From: Rubripirellula lacrimiformis
GTDB taxonomy: Bacteria > Planctomycetota > Planctomycetia > Pirellulales > Pirellulaceae
Direction: 5' to 3'
Length of the DNA stretch: 64,000 nt
Assembly (NCBI RefSeq): GCF_007741535.1
Contig: NZ_CP036525.1
Coordinates: forward strand, 6,696,001-6,760,000
A program made the translations under genes and the position numbers. Positions 36,512 to 46,619 of this stretch are shown here, piece by piece. Each line of letters begins with the position of its first letter. The stretch's first letter is position 1. The notes below the pieces were generated by a model. It saw only the letters and a program-made list of their open reading frames with translations. It ran no database searches and had not been told where the DNA came from.

Positions 36512-38104
36512 CTAGATCGTGATGGCGGACCGATTCATGACGGGCAAACGCAGCGTGAACACACAGCCTTCGCCAACGGAGCTGCGAAGTTCAAGATCGC
36601 CGCCGTGCAGTCGCGCGATTTCACGTGCAAATGCCAATCCCAATCCGTTGCCTTGCTCGACCGCTTCGCGTGTACCGACACATCGATAGAACTTCTCGAA
36701 CACTTTCTCTTGTTCGTCTTCGGGAATTCCAGGTCCGTTGTCCTCGACATCAATTCGAATCCAACGATCATCGGCAGCCAGTCGCAGCACCACTTCGCCA
36801 CCTTCGGGGGTGTACTTCACAGCGTTGCCGACCAGGTTGACCAAGGCCGCTTGCAGTTTGTCGCGATCGGCAAGGCAGATCGGTGACTTGGCAAGGATTC
36901 GGGTCGAGATCGCGATGGACTTCTTGACCGCATGGGCTTCGACTTGTTCGGCTGCCAAATGGATCAGCGGCAACAATTCCAACTCATGACGATTGGCAAC
37001 CATCGAACCGGCTTCCATCTGGCTGACCGTCAACAATTGATCAACCAGTCGGCCCAATCGGTTGGCTTCGCTGTTGATGATATTGCAAAAATCTTTTTGT
37101 TGGTCGACTTCCATTTCCTCAGCGGCCACCAGCATCTCGGCATAGGCCTGCAGATTGCTAAGGGGTGTTCGCAGTTCGTGCGTCGCTGTCATCAGGAACT
37201 GGTCCCGCGCTTCGGTCGCCAGCGACTGCTGGGTGACGTCCGCCAGCACCCAGGCCAGCCCATCGACGTCACCGCTTCGTCCGGTCAAACGCGATCGCGT
37301 GATCCGCAACTGGATAGGTTCGGCAGCCCGTTTTAGCACACGACGACAATGCACCATTCGAATCGGACCAAGCAACCGTTCGATATCGACTTGGTCGGCG
37401 GCCGCATCTTCGGCACTCTGATCACTGGACGTTTCCGGCTCGGATGGGTCATCGGTTCCCGAGGGCCCGCCGCGCAAGGCTAACAAGCCCAGCAAATCGA
37501 CGTCAGTATGATCTTTGCTTTCGTCAAGCTGCAGCAGCCCGCATGCAACGGGCCCCACAAATCGGATCAGACCGTTGATGTCGGTAACCACCCACGCGGT
37601 CGGCAATCCACGCATGGCGCGGGCCAACGTTATCGCTTCGCGGTCAAGCGTCGCAGGTGGACGCGACGATCGATCATCGACCGCAGCCGCATTGGATTTC
37701 AAGGAATCAAGCAATCCGTTCCAACCGTCGGCGATCGGGTCGCTGCCGATCACGGGACGGACCAAACGCACATCCGTCGACCCCACATCGTTTTGACAGC
37801 GGCGCAGTTCCGTTTCGATCGTCCGCAAAGTCCGAATCGATCCCATGGCGACCAAGCCGCCAACGCAGCACGCTGCCAGCGCGGTGATCCACAGCATCGA
37901 ATGGACCGATGTCTGAACCGGAAAGACGCTTGCCGCAAACGTGCAGACCAGCACGCAAATCGAAACAGCCAAAGATGCCAAACCGACTCGCGTCGTCGAC
38001 AACGGATAAGATCCGGCGCGGCGTTTTTTGGATGACACCGCTTGTTCGCCACCGATACTCGTTTCCCCCGATCGCCCCGCGATCATCTGAATCGCATCAG
38101 GCAT
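36512..38104 (-). CDS. Sensor histidine kinase of the pilus/secretion cluster
   Basis: A 530-residue kinase with two transmembrane segments near the N-terminus (about residues 42-63 and 68-88) and almost no periplasmic loop, a PAS-like region (about 165-290, with TAWVVTDINGLIRFVGPVAC), H-box TATHELRTPLSNLQAYAE, and ATPase motifs NLVGNAVKYTPEGG, DNGPGIP and GNGLGLAFAREIARLHGG. The PAS region contains an acidic insert (ETSSDQSAEDAAADQ). The start has GGAG nine bases upstream. It overlaps the response regulator gene by 8 bp, so the two are translationally coupled and presumably cognate. Confidence 0.92.
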   Translation of the reverse strand: MPDAIQMIAGRSGETSIGGEQAVSSKKRRAGSYPLSTTRVGLASLAVSICVLVCTFAASVFPVQTSVHSMLWITALAACCVGGLVAMGSIRTLRTIETELRRCQNDVGSTDVRLVRPVIGSDPIADGWNGLLDSLKSNAAAVDDRSSRPPATLDREAITLARAMRGLPTAWVVTDINGLIRFVGPVACGLLQLDESKDHTDVDLLGLLALRGGPSGTDDPSEPETSSDQSAEDAAADQVDIERLLGPIRMVHCRRVLKRAAEPIQLRITRSRLTGRSGDVDGLAWVLADVTQQSLATEARDQFLMTATHELRTPLSNLQAYAEMLVAAEEMEVDQQKDFCNIINSEANRLGRLVDQLLTVSQMEAGSMVANRHELELLPLIHLAAEQVEAHAVKKSIAISTRILAKSPICLADRDKLQAALVNLVGNAVKYTPEGGEVVLRLAADDRWIRIDVEDNGPGIPEDEQEKVFEKFYRCVGTREAVEQGNGLGLAFAREIARLHGGDLELRSSVGEGCVFTLRLPVMNRSAITI

Positions 38105-38561
38105 TCGTGTGAACTCCGGAGTTGCCGTGCACCGATGCGATGCCCAGCGGGATGTGGGACGATTCTTTCACGTCCTGGCGAATGGCTTCCACCGCAGAGG
38201 TGATCAGATCGCTGAGACGTCGTGGACTGAACGGTTTGTGCATGACTTCGACCAAGTCGAATTTCTTTTTCAGCCCCTGGGTATCCAGTTCCAAACCCTT
38301 GGCTGTGCATAAGACGGTCGGGATTTTGCCGATCGATTTGTCATCGACAATTCGCTGCAACAGTTCCAGTCCGCTGCAAATGGGCATCTGGTGATCGGTG
38401 ATCAGGAAATCGATGCCTCCCTTTTTCAGTCGATCAAACGCCGCAGCGCCATCACAGACGGCCTCGACAGCCAGTCCGGTGCGCGCGATCGTAAAGGTCA
38501 AAACTCGTCGAAAGACGGGATCGTCTTCAGCAATCAGTACGGTCGTTGCAGAGACGTTCAT
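38097..38561 (-). CDS. Single-domain response regulator
   Basis: A 154-residue receiver: LIAEDDPVFRR (acidic pocket), FLITDHQMPICSG with the phospho-acceptor aspartate, LCTAKG and MHKPFSP. After the receiver there are only about 30 residues, with no DNA-binding or enzymatic output domain, so it probably acts by protein contact, as CheY or PilG/PilH-type regulators do. It precedes and overlaps the kinase gene and follows the prepilin gene, placing it in the pilus/secretion cluster. Confidence 0.93.
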   Translation of the reverse strand: MNVSATTVLIAEDDPVFRRVLTFTIARTGLAVEAVCDGAAAFDRLKKGGIDFLITDHQMPICSGLELLQRIVDDKSIGKIPTVLCTAKGLELDTQGLKKKFDLVEVMHKPFSPRRLSDLITSAVEAIRQDVKESSHIPLGIASVHGNSGVHTNA

Positions 38562-38644
38562 AATCTTTAACGTTGGAAGGCGTTGGAAACAGAAATCGTC
38601 ATCAAGAGATAGAGAAGCAAGCAGTCGTCAAAGCGTTGGTTGGT

Positions 38645-39061
38645 CTACCAGTCGGAACCCAACGTGGCGTCGGCGACGTTCAGACGCAGCGATCCGTTGT
38701 GTGCCTTGTAGGCCCAACCGGCATCGACACCGACGTCCACCGCAGCATCGACGTCCGTCGTTGTCGCATCGTAGTGAACCCCTGGTTTGTTTCGAGCGGT
38801 GCCGACCATGGGTACCGGGAACGAACCGTTTAGCATTTCGCTCATGGCAACCGTCAAGTCAGTTGGATACGCTGCATTTCGAGCGCGATACATTTCGATC
38901 GCATTGCGCATCACAGCCAGCTGTTGGCGAGTGGTGTTTTCTTCGGCGGTCGAAGCGGTATCAAACATTCGAGGCGCGGCAACGGCAGCAATGATTCCCA
39001 GAATCAGAACTACGATCACCAGCTCAATAAGCGAAAAGCCTTTGCGGGATTTACGATTCAT
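38645..39061 (-). CDS. Type II secretion / type IV prepilin-like protein (GspG-like)
   Basis: A 138-residue prepilin with a short basic leader and the classical processing site RKGFSLIELVIVVLILGIIAA, glycine before the mature Phe and glutamate at +5. The rest is a small globular head with TTRQQLAVMRNAIEMYRARNAAYPTDL, close to the GspG pattern. Start ATG 39061 gives the normal short leader; the frame is open to 39133. It heads the leftward cluster of regulator, kinase, STAS, GspE and GspF genes. Confidence 0.92.
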   Translation of the reverse strand: MNRKSRKGFSLIELVIVVLILGIIAAVAAPRMFDTASTAEENTTRQQLAVMRNAIEMYRARNAAYPTDLTVAMSEMLNGSFPVPMVGTARNKPGVHYDATTTDVDAAVDVGVDAGWAYKAHNGSLRLNVADATLGSDW

Positions 39062-39776
39062 AACGGATCTATCAGTCTTGTTGGTTAGTGCTACACACCG
39101 CCGCCGGCGGATACCCAGCGGCATCACGAACAACGATGAGGAGGACGAAGGAATGCCCCTGACGAAGCCTTGCAGTTGCTTGGCTCAGCCTTCTCTACGG
39201 AACCCTACGATGCGACTTCTTGCGCACGGCTGCCTAAACGGCTTTTTCCGATACTTTTCCCCACACCATTGGGGGCCCCCTGTCGTGAGATTCAACACAA
39301 CCGGAACTTCCGTTGAGGTTTGCAGCGAGTTGTCGACGTAGTTCGCAACTGACGGCGTCACTTTCGATGGCAGTCAGACCAATCGATGTTGCTCGGACGC
39401 ATCAAGCGATGCCCTACCGAATCGGTCATGTGGCGTGGTTGCGACACGCCGCTGCAAAGGCGATAGCCGGTTCACGAAATTCAAAGCGTGGCCCAGACCG
39501 GCCAGTCGGCGGCAAACATCGACGGTCGATCATTCGATTCGCCGGCCGCCAACCTCACGATATGCCCTGGATCGCGGCAATCCATCGCCGACTGGCCGCG
39601 GACCGCCGCGACATCGTGGCTGATTCGCACAGCAATCCTCGCGATGGCAAACCGAGGAACCAGCAACTTCCCCGGCCGCCACTGGCCTGACCTTTGCGTA
39701 GTTCGACAGGCTGGGTGTCGTCGCCAACGGCACCTGGAATGTCGCCATGCCAGCCAGCCTGAGACCGAGGAATCTG
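39062..39776. other. Large intergenic region, no supported gene
   Basis: About 715 bases upstream of two divergently transcribed genes (prepilin and a secreted protein). Several open frames exist on both strands, the longest about 125-155 codons, but none has recognisable motifs, a signal peptide or plausible composition. It likely contains the prepilin promoter on the left side. No clear hairpin or repeat was seen. Confidence 0.4.
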
Positions 39777-40694
39777 ATGCCAAACGAACAACACCCCCAT
39801 CGGGACAGCAATCCATCCACCGCCCCGACGTCTTCAGCCCGCGCAAGCGGATCGTCATCACAGCCTGGCAAACGTTCCGAACATCGCCCCGTTCTGATCG
39901 TTATCTTTACCGTCGCCATCATCTGGTTCGCCGATCGCGCGTCGGCCGACCATCCGATTGCCGGTTGCAACGAATGCGACGCGTCGACTTTGGCCACCAC
40001 GGTCGCAGGTCCGCAGGCGCCACACGTTCCAATCCAATTGGACGGTGAAACCTATTTTGTGCCCGCAGCCAGATTGCCCCACACCCTGCCGATCCCCAAC
40101 GACGTTTACCGTCCGCAGTACGCAGAATTGTCTGGGGACTTGGCCAACTTCGATGCCGACGCGGGTCCCGACGGTTGGCGAGTTCGCGTTGTGCTGCGAA
40201 ACCGATTCGATGAAGTCGTGGTTGCCGAAGCACGAGCCCAGTTTGAACTGGTCACTCGCGAGACGACATTGAAATGGACAGTGCCACTTCAATTTGATGC
40301 CACCGGCGTTGCCAGTGCTCGCCTGCCAACCAAGAACAGTGAAGAGAATCGTTTGGGATGGCATGCCCCCCAACGGGTCCGAAGATCCGCCTTGACGACG
40401 CGATCGGCATTGCAAGGTTTCGTCACCCCAGCGACGGCTGTTTTCGCATCACCGGCGGCGGTCAGTTTTGTTTCCCCCGCATCGCGATGGTCTGGCTATG
40501 GCCGATTCGATTCATTCACCAACAGCCGCGACCGGACGATCCCGGTCGATGCGTTGGCCAGCCGATTGGCAGGCCCCAACCTGGCTCGACTCAGCGTTCG
40601 CGTGTCTGTTCCTACCGTCGGAGTGCTGTCTGCGGAAACGTTTGTTCGTGCCCGACCGTCGTTCTTAGTTGACACTTGGGACACCGATCGATAG
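39777..40694 (+). CDS. Exported protein, unknown function
   Basis: From ATG 39777 the product has 305 residues (open frame from 39747). A Ser/Pro-rich basic N-terminus of about 38 residues precedes a hydrophobic segment (VLIVIFTVAIIWFADRASA), so it is either anchored or has a long-leader signal peptide. Two cysteines follow (GCNEC). The rest has beta-type sequence with WRVRVVLRNRFDEVVV and many Val/Ala/Ser segments, perhaps an immunoglobulin-like fold. No family was recognised. A good intrinsic terminator follows at 40727-40753. Confidence 0.65.
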   Translation: MPNEQHPHRDSNPSTAPTSSARASGSSSQPGKRSEHRPVLIVIFTVAIIWFADRASADHPIAGCNECDASTLATTVAGPQAPHVPIQLDGETYFVPAARLPHTLPIPNDVYRPQYAELSGDLANFDADAGPDGWRVRVVLRNRFDEVVVAEARAQFELVTRETTLKWTVPLQFDATGVASARLPTKNSEENRLGWHAPQRVRRSALTTRSALQGFVTPATAVFASPAAVSFVSPASRWSGYGRFDSFTNSRDRTIPVDALASRLAGPNLARLSVRVSVPTVGVLSAETFVRARPSFLVDTWDTDR

Positions 40695-40726
40695 TCTTGG
40701 GTGAACGACGAGCAAACGATTGCCCG

Positions 40727-40753
40727 GGCCCAAAAGGTTCGGGCCGTTTTTTT
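40727..40753 (+). terminator. Intrinsic terminator between the exported-protein gene and nusA
   Basis: Stem GGCCC (40727-40731) and GGGCC (40741-40745) with a 9-nt loop, then G and seven T residues (40747-40753). It ends the upstream transcript and separates it from nusA, which starts 52 bases later. Confidence 0.8.
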
Positions 40754-40805
40754 GTAGGGTCGCTATTCGAAGACTTTTTTACACCGATTTTCAGCAGCTT
40801 CGGCC

Positions 40806-42326
40806 ATGAATCCACAAGACATCCTCCGCTACGTCGACTCGCTCCATCGCGAGAAAAACATTGACAAAGAGTTGGTGTTTTTGGCGATCGAATCGGCACT
40901 GCAAACGGCTGCGAAGCGTCAGTACGGCGAAGAAGCGGACATCATTGTTCAGCTGGATCGCGAGAACGGAAAAATCAACGCGACCTTGGAAGGCGAGACG
41001 CTGGGCGATGACCAAATCGGTCGAATCGGTGCCCAGACCGCTAAACAAGTCATCATCCAAAAGGTCAAAGAAGCCGAACGCGACTCGTTGATGATCGAGT
41101 ATCGCGAGCAGATCGGTGAAATTGTCAGCGGCATTATCGGCCGCGCCGACGGCGGCGTCGCGACGGTCAATCTGGGCAACGTCGAAGCCATCCTGCCACG
41201 CAGCGAACAGATCCCTGGCGAAACCCTGCATGCCGGCGAACGCGTCCGAGCCGTCGTGTTCGAAGTCCGGGCAACCGGCAACCGCGTCCGCGTGGTGCTT
41301 AGCCGAACCCGCCCCCAACTCGTCCAACGTTTGTTCGAACAGGAAATCCCCGAGCTGGGCGAAGAGATCATCGCGATCCGATCCATCAGCCGCGAACCTG
41401 GATATCGAAGCAAGGTTGCCGTCAGCAGCGTCGACACCCAAGTCGACCCCATCGCCGTTTGCGTTGGTTACCGCGGCAGCCGAATCAAGGCCGTTCGCGA
41501 AGAACTTGCGGGCGAACACATCGACGTGGTGCGGTACAGCGACGATCCGGAAATCCTGATTCCCAACGCCCTGCAACCCGCCGAAGTCGAACAGGTGTTG
41601 CTGTGCGACATGATCGGCCGCGCGATCGTGCTGGTCCAAGAAGACCAACTTTCGCTCGCCATCGGCCGCCGTGGCCAGAACGTCCGCCTGGGCAGCAAGC
41701 TTTGCGGGTGGGATATCGAAATCATGACCGGCGGCGAACTGGAAGAACAGATCGAACGCGCCGTTGCCGGATTCAGCCAAATCGACGGTGTCACCGAAGA
41801 AATCGCACAAGCATTGGTCGAACAAGGATACCTATCCTATGACGACTTGTCGGTGATCGAACCGGACCAGTTCATGGAAATGAGCGGGCTGACTGCCGAA
41901 CAGGTTGACCATATCGTCGAAGTCGCCGAACAAATGGGGCAGGAAGCCGAACAGGCTGCTGCGGACGAACGACGCAACCGACGCGAACGAGAACAACTGC
42001 AGAAAGAAGCCGAGGCTGCCGGAATCGCGGAACCGAAAACACCTGCACCGGAAACACCTGCACCGGAAGCAGCGGCGACTGAAGAAGCGGCTCCGGAAGC
42101 CGAAGCGGCGGAAGCGGCAGCTGACCCTGAGGCCGAATCTGCAACCGATGCGGTCGCCGAAGCGGCTGAATCAGATCCCGTAGCGGAATCGGCCGAAGCA
42201 GCCACCCCCTCCACCGAGGGCACAGATTCCTCGGAAACCGAACCTCCAACCGCCGACAACCAAGACGCATCAGCAGCCGATTCATCGGACGCTGAAACCG
42301 AGTCCGCGTCGTCCGAAAAGAGCTAA
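40806..42326 (+). CDS. nusA: Transcription termination/antitermination factor NusA
   Basis: A 506-residue NusA that binds RNA polymerase and nascent RNA. The N-terminal domain (MNPQDILRYVDSLHREKNID) is followed by S1 (about 130-200: GEIVSGIIGRADGGVATVNLG), KH1 and KH2 domains (DPIAVCVGYRGSRIKAVREEL; LSLAIGRRGQNVRLGSKL) and a helix-hairpin-helix-like segment (about 335-375). A disordered acidic Ala/Glu/Pro/Ser tail of about 110 residues closes the protein and carries a 15-bp direct duplication (about 42035-42064). rimP, the usual upstream partner, is absent; the order nusA-infB-rbfA is otherwise standard. Confidence 0.97.
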   Translation: MNPQDILRYVDSLHREKNIDKELVFLAIESALQTAAKRQYGEEADIIVQLDRENGKINATLEGETLGDDQIGRIGAQTAKQVIIQKVKEAERDSLMIEYREQIGEIVSGIIGRADGGVATVNLGNVEAILPRSEQIPGETLHAGERVRAVVFEVRATGNRVRVVLSRTRPQLVQRLFEQEIPELGEEIIAIRSISREPGYRSKVAVSSVDTQVDPIAVCVGYRGSRIKAVREELAGEHIDVVRYSDDPEILIPNALQPAEVEQVLLCDMIGRAIVLVQEDQLSLAIGRRGQNVRLGSKLCGWDIEIMTGGELEEQIERAVAGFSQIDGVTEEIAQALVEQGYLSYDDLSVIEPDQFMEMSGLTAEQVDHIVEVAEQMGQEAEQAAADERRNRREREQLQKEAEAAGIAEPKTPAPETPAPEAAATEEAAPEAEAAEAAADPEAESATDAVAEAAESDPVAESAEAATPSTEGTDSSETEPPTADNQDASAADSSDAETESASSEKS

Positions 42327-42715
42327 CGTTCTGCTCAGGCAACCCTCTGGCGATCCCGTCCGAGCGGAAAAGTTGCTACGTTCCGACACAAAGTTGGTTT
42401 CTAGACCTCTTCGTGGACGCACTTTTTCGCTATTGTACTGAGACGTTGAACCCGGCGCGGTTCCGGAGTGTCGTTGTAGGATTCCCGCTGAGGCTGGTTT
42501 TCAAGGCAGATTTGCCTGTAGACTAGTCACTGGCGATGGAGGAATAGGTTTATGTGACCCACCCAAATTTTCTGAACCCGGCCCCGCGCAGCCCGGCCCG
42601 ACCCGATACCACGTGATGGTATGGGGAAGCACGGTCGAGCACCCCCCGCACTCACGCAACAAAACACAACGCAAGCGTGGCGGGTTCCCAATCGAATCGA
42701 CAGGATTTTCACCCC
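42327..42715 (+). promoter_or_regulatory. infB leader with hairpin and start-stop elements
   Basis: 389 bases between nusA and infB. It has GGAGGA at 42538-42543 followed by ATG TGA at 42552-42557, a start codon directly abutting a stop, and an overlapping ATG GAG GAA TAG at 42536. Further down is a strong hairpin: ATACCA (42606-42611) and TGGTAT (42617-42622) over a CGTGA loop, extended by CCC/GGG across one mismatch. Such an arrangement suggests translational or attenuation control, but no known riboswitch class was recognised. Confidence 0.4.
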
Positions 42716-45700
42716 GTGCCCGCACGCATTTACGCGCTCGCAAAAGAACTGAACCTCGACAGCAAAGAGCTGGTTGACATCGTTAAGAAGGTTGGGATTA
42801 CCGGAAAGGGTTCCGCCTTGGCCAGTTTGACCGACGACGAAACAACCCGAGTCCGAGAACACCTCGCAGGTGCCGCTGCCAAGCCGGCTGCGCCGAGAGC
42901 TTCTGCTGCACCGGCACCCATGGGCGCCGTCCGCGACTCTGTTGTCCCAGCGGAACGCAAGCCGGTTGCGATCAACGTCGGACGATCGCGATCGCGGCCC
43001 ACCAGCGCTAAAAGCGACTCGGGGCCCAAGAGCGATCCTGCTCCTGCACCGACCAAGCCAGCGGTCGAAGAAACGCCCCAGGTTCAGCCTGAACCGGTTG
43101 CCAAAGCGCCGGAAGCACCAGCCGCCAAGGCTGACGCTGAACCACCGGTCGCCGAAACTCCGACCGTGGCGAAAACCGAATCCAAACCTGCGCCGCTTGC
43201 CAAGCCTGCGGCACCCCAGCGGCCGGCTCAGCCCATGTCTGCCGAACGTACCGCAGCGGCCATGGCCAAGAAGCCCGATTCGCCGACCCCACAGCGGCCT
43301 GCACCTACCGCGCCGAAAGCTCCTGAAGCACCGGCTGGTAAGAAACCAGGTTTCGCTAGCCGGATCGCAAGTCGCATGGCGGCTCGCAAGGGAACATCGT
43401 CACCCACCGAAGCGGTAGCACCGATTCGGCGCGACCCGACCGTCGGATCCAATAAGGTCCGCTCGTTGGACCGGCCTGCTGCCAGTGGCGATAAAAAGCC
43501 CAACGACGCGGCCAAAGCCAAGCGACGCGAACCACGCATCAACGTCAAGATGGCCTCGCTGCCCGAAGTCAGCGAACAGGCCGTGCCGAAAGCCGCCAGC
43601 GGCGAACCCAAGGCACAAAAGCCGGACGTCAAACTTAGCCCGGACGCGATCGCTGGTCACCGCCAAGGGATGCGTGCCCCGCTAGAACAACTGGCCAAAG
43701 AAGACGACGAAAAGAAGCGAGCAGCCAAACGCGGCAGCGGACTCGCTGGCTTCACCGGCGAAAAGAAACGCGGCACGGTCAAAGAAGAAGAAGAGAAGCC
43801 TCGCAAGAAGGGATTGGCCGGAATGGCCAGCCCGCGAGCCGAACGGGGACGTGGCAAATCACGCGGCCGCGTTTCGATGGACGGTTCTTTTGACCGCTCG
43901 CGACAATACCGATCCAACCGTGGGTCACGCCGCAAAAACATCAACACCGCGGCACCACGTAAAGATGCCGTCGTGCTGGAACTGCCATGCACCATCCGAT
44001 CGTTCTCCGAAGCAGCCGGCGTTTCCGTCGGTAAAGTCCTCGGCACAATGATGCAGATGGGATTGCAAGGTGGTGTGAACATCAACTCGCAGTTGGATCT
44101 GGAGTCGGCCGAAGCGGTCGCCGCCGAGATGGAACTGACGATCGAGCTGAAGGCGACCGAAACGCTTGAAGATTCGCTGATCTCCGAACTCGAAGATCGC
44201 GAAGACGGTGCCGAAACTCTGGTCCCACGTGCCCCGATCGTGACCTTCCTCGGTCACGTCGATCACGGCAAAACAAGTTTGTTGGATTACCTGATCGGCA
44301 TCAACGTCGTCAAAGGCGAAGCCGGCGGGATCACCCAACACATTCGTGCCTACGAAATCGACAAAGACGGTCGAAAGATCACCTTCGTCGATACACCTGG
44401 TCACGAAGCATTTACCGAAATGCGTGCTCGTGGTGCAAACGTCACCGACATCGCCGTTTTGGTGGTCGCTGCCGACGACGGCATCATGCCGCAAACTGCC
44501 GAAGCGATCAGCCATGCCAAGGCGGCCGGAGTGCCGATCGTCGTTGCACTGAACAAGATTGACTTGGAAGGCGTCGACGAGAACCGCATCCTGACTCAAT
44601 TGACCGAACATCAATTGACGCCTAGCGAATGGGGCGGTGACGTCGAAGTTGTCCGAACCAGTGCCACCAAGGGCACCGGGATGGACGAACTGCTGGAAAC
44701 CCTGCTGACGGTTGCCGAGCTGAATGAATACTCGGCCAACCCCAATCGCGAAGCGATGGGCGTCTGTATCGAATCGGAACAACAAGGCGACCGCGGTGTG
44801 GTTGCCAAGTTGGTTGTCCAAAACGGCACACTGCGTGTCGGCGACGTGCTGGTTTGCGGATCGGCCCACGGACGCGTCCGAGCGATGAACAGCACATTGA
44901 ACAACGAACCGATGACCGAAGCGGGCCCCAGCACGCCAGTCAGCGTGATGGGCTTCGACGAAGCACCGGGTGCCGGCGAACGGTTCCACGTTCTTGATGA
45001 CATCACCAAGGCTCGTGAAATCGCCCAAACGCGGGCACACGCCAGCAGCCAAGAATCGCTCTCTGGCATCAGCACGAAGGTTTCGTTCGAAAACTTCCAA
45101 GAGATGCTTCAGGACGGAACCATCGGTGTTCAAGCCGACAAGGTTCGCTTGAACATGATCATCCGTGCCGATGTGAAGGGTTCGCTCGAAGCGATCGAAA
45201 AAGAACTGACCAAGCTGGACCACCCCGAGGTCGAGATCCGAGTGCTGCAGAAGAGCGTCGGTGGCGTTTCGCTAGCCGACGTTACTCTGGCTTCGGCTTC
45301 CGATGCTGTGATCGCCGCCTTCAACGTCGTCCCCGACGAACAAGCACGTGCGATGGCAGACGAACGCGGTGTCGAAATTCGGCGTTACAGCGTGATCTAT
45401 AAGTTGACCGACGAGATTCGGGAAATGATCGAAGGTCGCCTGAAACCGGAAGAACGTGTCGTCGAACTCGGACGTGCGGTCGTCAAACAGGTCTTCAGCA
45501 TCAGCCGTGTCGGCACGATCGCCGGTTGCTATGTGGTCCAAGGTTTGATCCAACGCGGTTGCCGTATTCGCGTCACCCGTGACGGTCGAGTCATCGGCGA
45601 CTATCCACTCGATTCGCTGAAACGGATCAAGGACGACGCCAAGGAAGTTCCTCGCGGCATGGAGTGCGGTATTCGTTTGCAAGGTTTCAACGACATCAAA

Positions 45701-45757
45701 CAAGACGATGTTCTGGAAGCTTATCGAATCGAAGAAGTTGCCCGAACATTGGATTGA
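42716..45757 (+). CDS. infB: Translation initiation factor IF-2
   Basis: A 1013-residue IF-2 if started at GTG 42716 ([26 protein letters not shown] ten bases upstream); GTG 42677 is an alternative. The N-terminal IF2_N helix is followed by a very long low-complexity linker (about residues 60-420, rich in Ala, Pro, Lys, Glu), a second IF2_N region (EKP-type [20 protein letters not shown]), the GTPase domain from about 505 (G1 [13 protein letters not shown]3 DTPGHEAF, G4 NKID), and domains II-IV. It places initiator tRNA on the 30S subunit. Downstream rbfA is 245 bases away. Confidence 0.97.
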   Translation: MPARIYALAKELNLDSKELVDIVKKVGITGKGSALASLTDDETTRVREHLAGAAAKPAAPRASAAPAPMGAVRDSVVPAERKPVAINVGRSRSRPTSAKSDSGPKSDPAPAPTKPAVEETPQVQPEPVAKAPEAPAAKADAEPPVAETPTVAKTESKPAPLAKPAAPQRPAQPMSAERTAAAMAKKPDSPTPQRPAPTAPKAPEAPAGKKPGFASRIASRMAARKGTSSPTEAVAPIRRDPTVGSNKVRSLDRPAASGDKKPNDAAKAKRREPRINVKMASLPEVSEQAVPKAASGEPKAQKPDVKLSPDAIAGHRQGMRAPLEQLAKEDDEKKRAAKRGSGLAGFTGEKKRGTVKEEEEKPRKKGLAGMASPRAERGRGKSRGRVSMDGSFDRSRQYRSNRGSRRKNINTAAPRKDAVVLELPCTIRSFSEAAGVSVGKVLGTMMQMGLQGGVNINSQLDLESAEAVAAEMELTIELKATETLEDSLISELEDREDGAETLVPRAPIVTFLGHVDHGKTSLLDYLIGINVVKGEAGGITQHIRAYEIDKDGRKITFVDTPGHEAFTEMRARGANVTDIAVLVVAADDGIMPQTAEAISHAKAAGVPIVVALNKIDLEGVDENRILTQLTEHQLTPSEWGGDVEVVRTSATKGTGMDELLETLLTVAELNEYSANPNREAMGVCIESEQQGDRGVVAKLVVQNGTLRVGDVLVCGSAHGRVRAMNSTLNNEPMTEAGPSTPVSVMGFDEAPGAGERFHVLDDITKAREIAQTRAHASSQESLSGISTKVSFENFQEMLQDGTIGVQADKVRLNMIIRADVKGSLEAIEKELTKLDHPEVEIRVLQKSVGGVSLADVTLASASDAVIAAFNVVPDEQARAMADERGVEIRRYSVIYKLTDEIREMIEGRLKPEERVVELGRAVVKQVFSISRVGTIAGCYVVQGLIQRGCRIRVTRDGRVIGDYPLDSLKRIKDDAKEVPRGMECGIRLQGFNDIKQDDVLEAYRIEEVARTLD

Positions 45758-46002
45758 TCCAGTTGTCGGCTTGAATCGAGTGCCGAAGCGGCACGAAAGC
45801 CGAATCCACCCGCATCGGGTTGATTCGGCCATTTCGTCACCAACGGCACTTCGATCACCCCTGCGGTGTCTGCGTGGATGCCCGATGATGGATCGATCGG
45901 CGTTTCCGCGAGCCCCAAAATCACTGGCGTGACCCTGCTTGGATCGTTGGTGAATTGTTTGTCCAGATAGCAGTTTCCTGATAACCCCGAGTCAACCCTT
46001 CT

Positions 46003-46446
46003 GTGTCCAGTCGCCGTTTGTTGAAAGCCGCCGAGGCGATTCGTGAGGTCGTTGCGTCATCCATCTTGACCGAGATGCGAGACCCACGTGTCCGTGACGT
46101 TACCGTGGTCGGTGTGAAAGTCACTCCGGACATGCGGGAAGCCGTTGTGATGGTCAGCATCATGGGCGACGAAGCGGCCCAGCAGCTGAGTTTGCGCGGA
46201 CTGCAGAATGCAGCCGGATTTTTGCAGAGTAAGATCGCCAATCGGATCGATACTCGATACACGCCACGTTTGCAGTTCAAAGTCGACAAGGGCGTCCAAC
46301 AGTCGATGGCCGTCGTCGAGATCTTGGAAAAGATCAAACGCGAACGCGATGGGATCGAGGAAGACGAATCGGCGCCGGAGACGGACACCGAAATGGATGT
46401 CGAATCCAACGACGATGACGCCTCGTCCAACGAAGACGAATCCTGA
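46003..46446 (+). CDS. rbfA: Ribosome-binding factor A
   Basis: RbfA assists 16S rRNA 5' end maturation on the 30S subunit. The 147-residue product begins at GTG 46003 (MSSRRLLKAAEAIREVV), and has the type-II KH fold pattern ILTEMRDPRVRDVTVVGVKVTPDMREAVVMVSI and the RYTPRLQFKVD segment near residue 85. An acidic, disordered tail of about 35 residues (EEDESAPETDTEMDVESND...) follows. It fits the conserved nusA-infB-rbfA order. The usual downstream truB/rpsO genes are not here. Confidence 0.95.
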   Translation: MSSRRLLKAAEAIREVVASSILTEMRDPRVRDVTVVGVKVTPDMREAVVMVSIMGDEAAQQLSLRGLQNAAGFLQSKIANRIDTRYTPRLQFKVDKGVQQSMAVVEILEKIKRERDGIEEDESAPETDTEMDVESNDDDASSNEDES

Positions 46447-46619
46447 ACATTGGCCAAGCACGGACGTTGCGGCAAATCGATACGAAACTTGATGGACCGA
46501 ACCAACGAACCTTTCCTGGTCCTACCAGAAGAGCTGCCCCCGCGGCGCGCTGACCTAGCCGCACCGCGCAACGCAGCCGCTTCACTAACAGCCACCCTCA
46601 CTCAACGACCTGCACCAAG

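Noticed and set aside
39313-39690. Open frames of 60-155 codons in the 39062-39776 gap
   Set aside because: No motif, signal peptide or sensible composition on either strand; they were not called as genes.
42035-42064. Direct duplication in the nusA tail considered as a mobile or regulatory repeat
   Set aside because: It is an in-frame 15-bp duplication within a disordered Pro/Glu/Ala tail and is best explained by slippage.
43925-45223. A 432-codon minus-strand open frame inside infB
   Set aside because: It is the shadow of the IF-2 GTPase region, whose G motifs are unmistakable on the plus strand.
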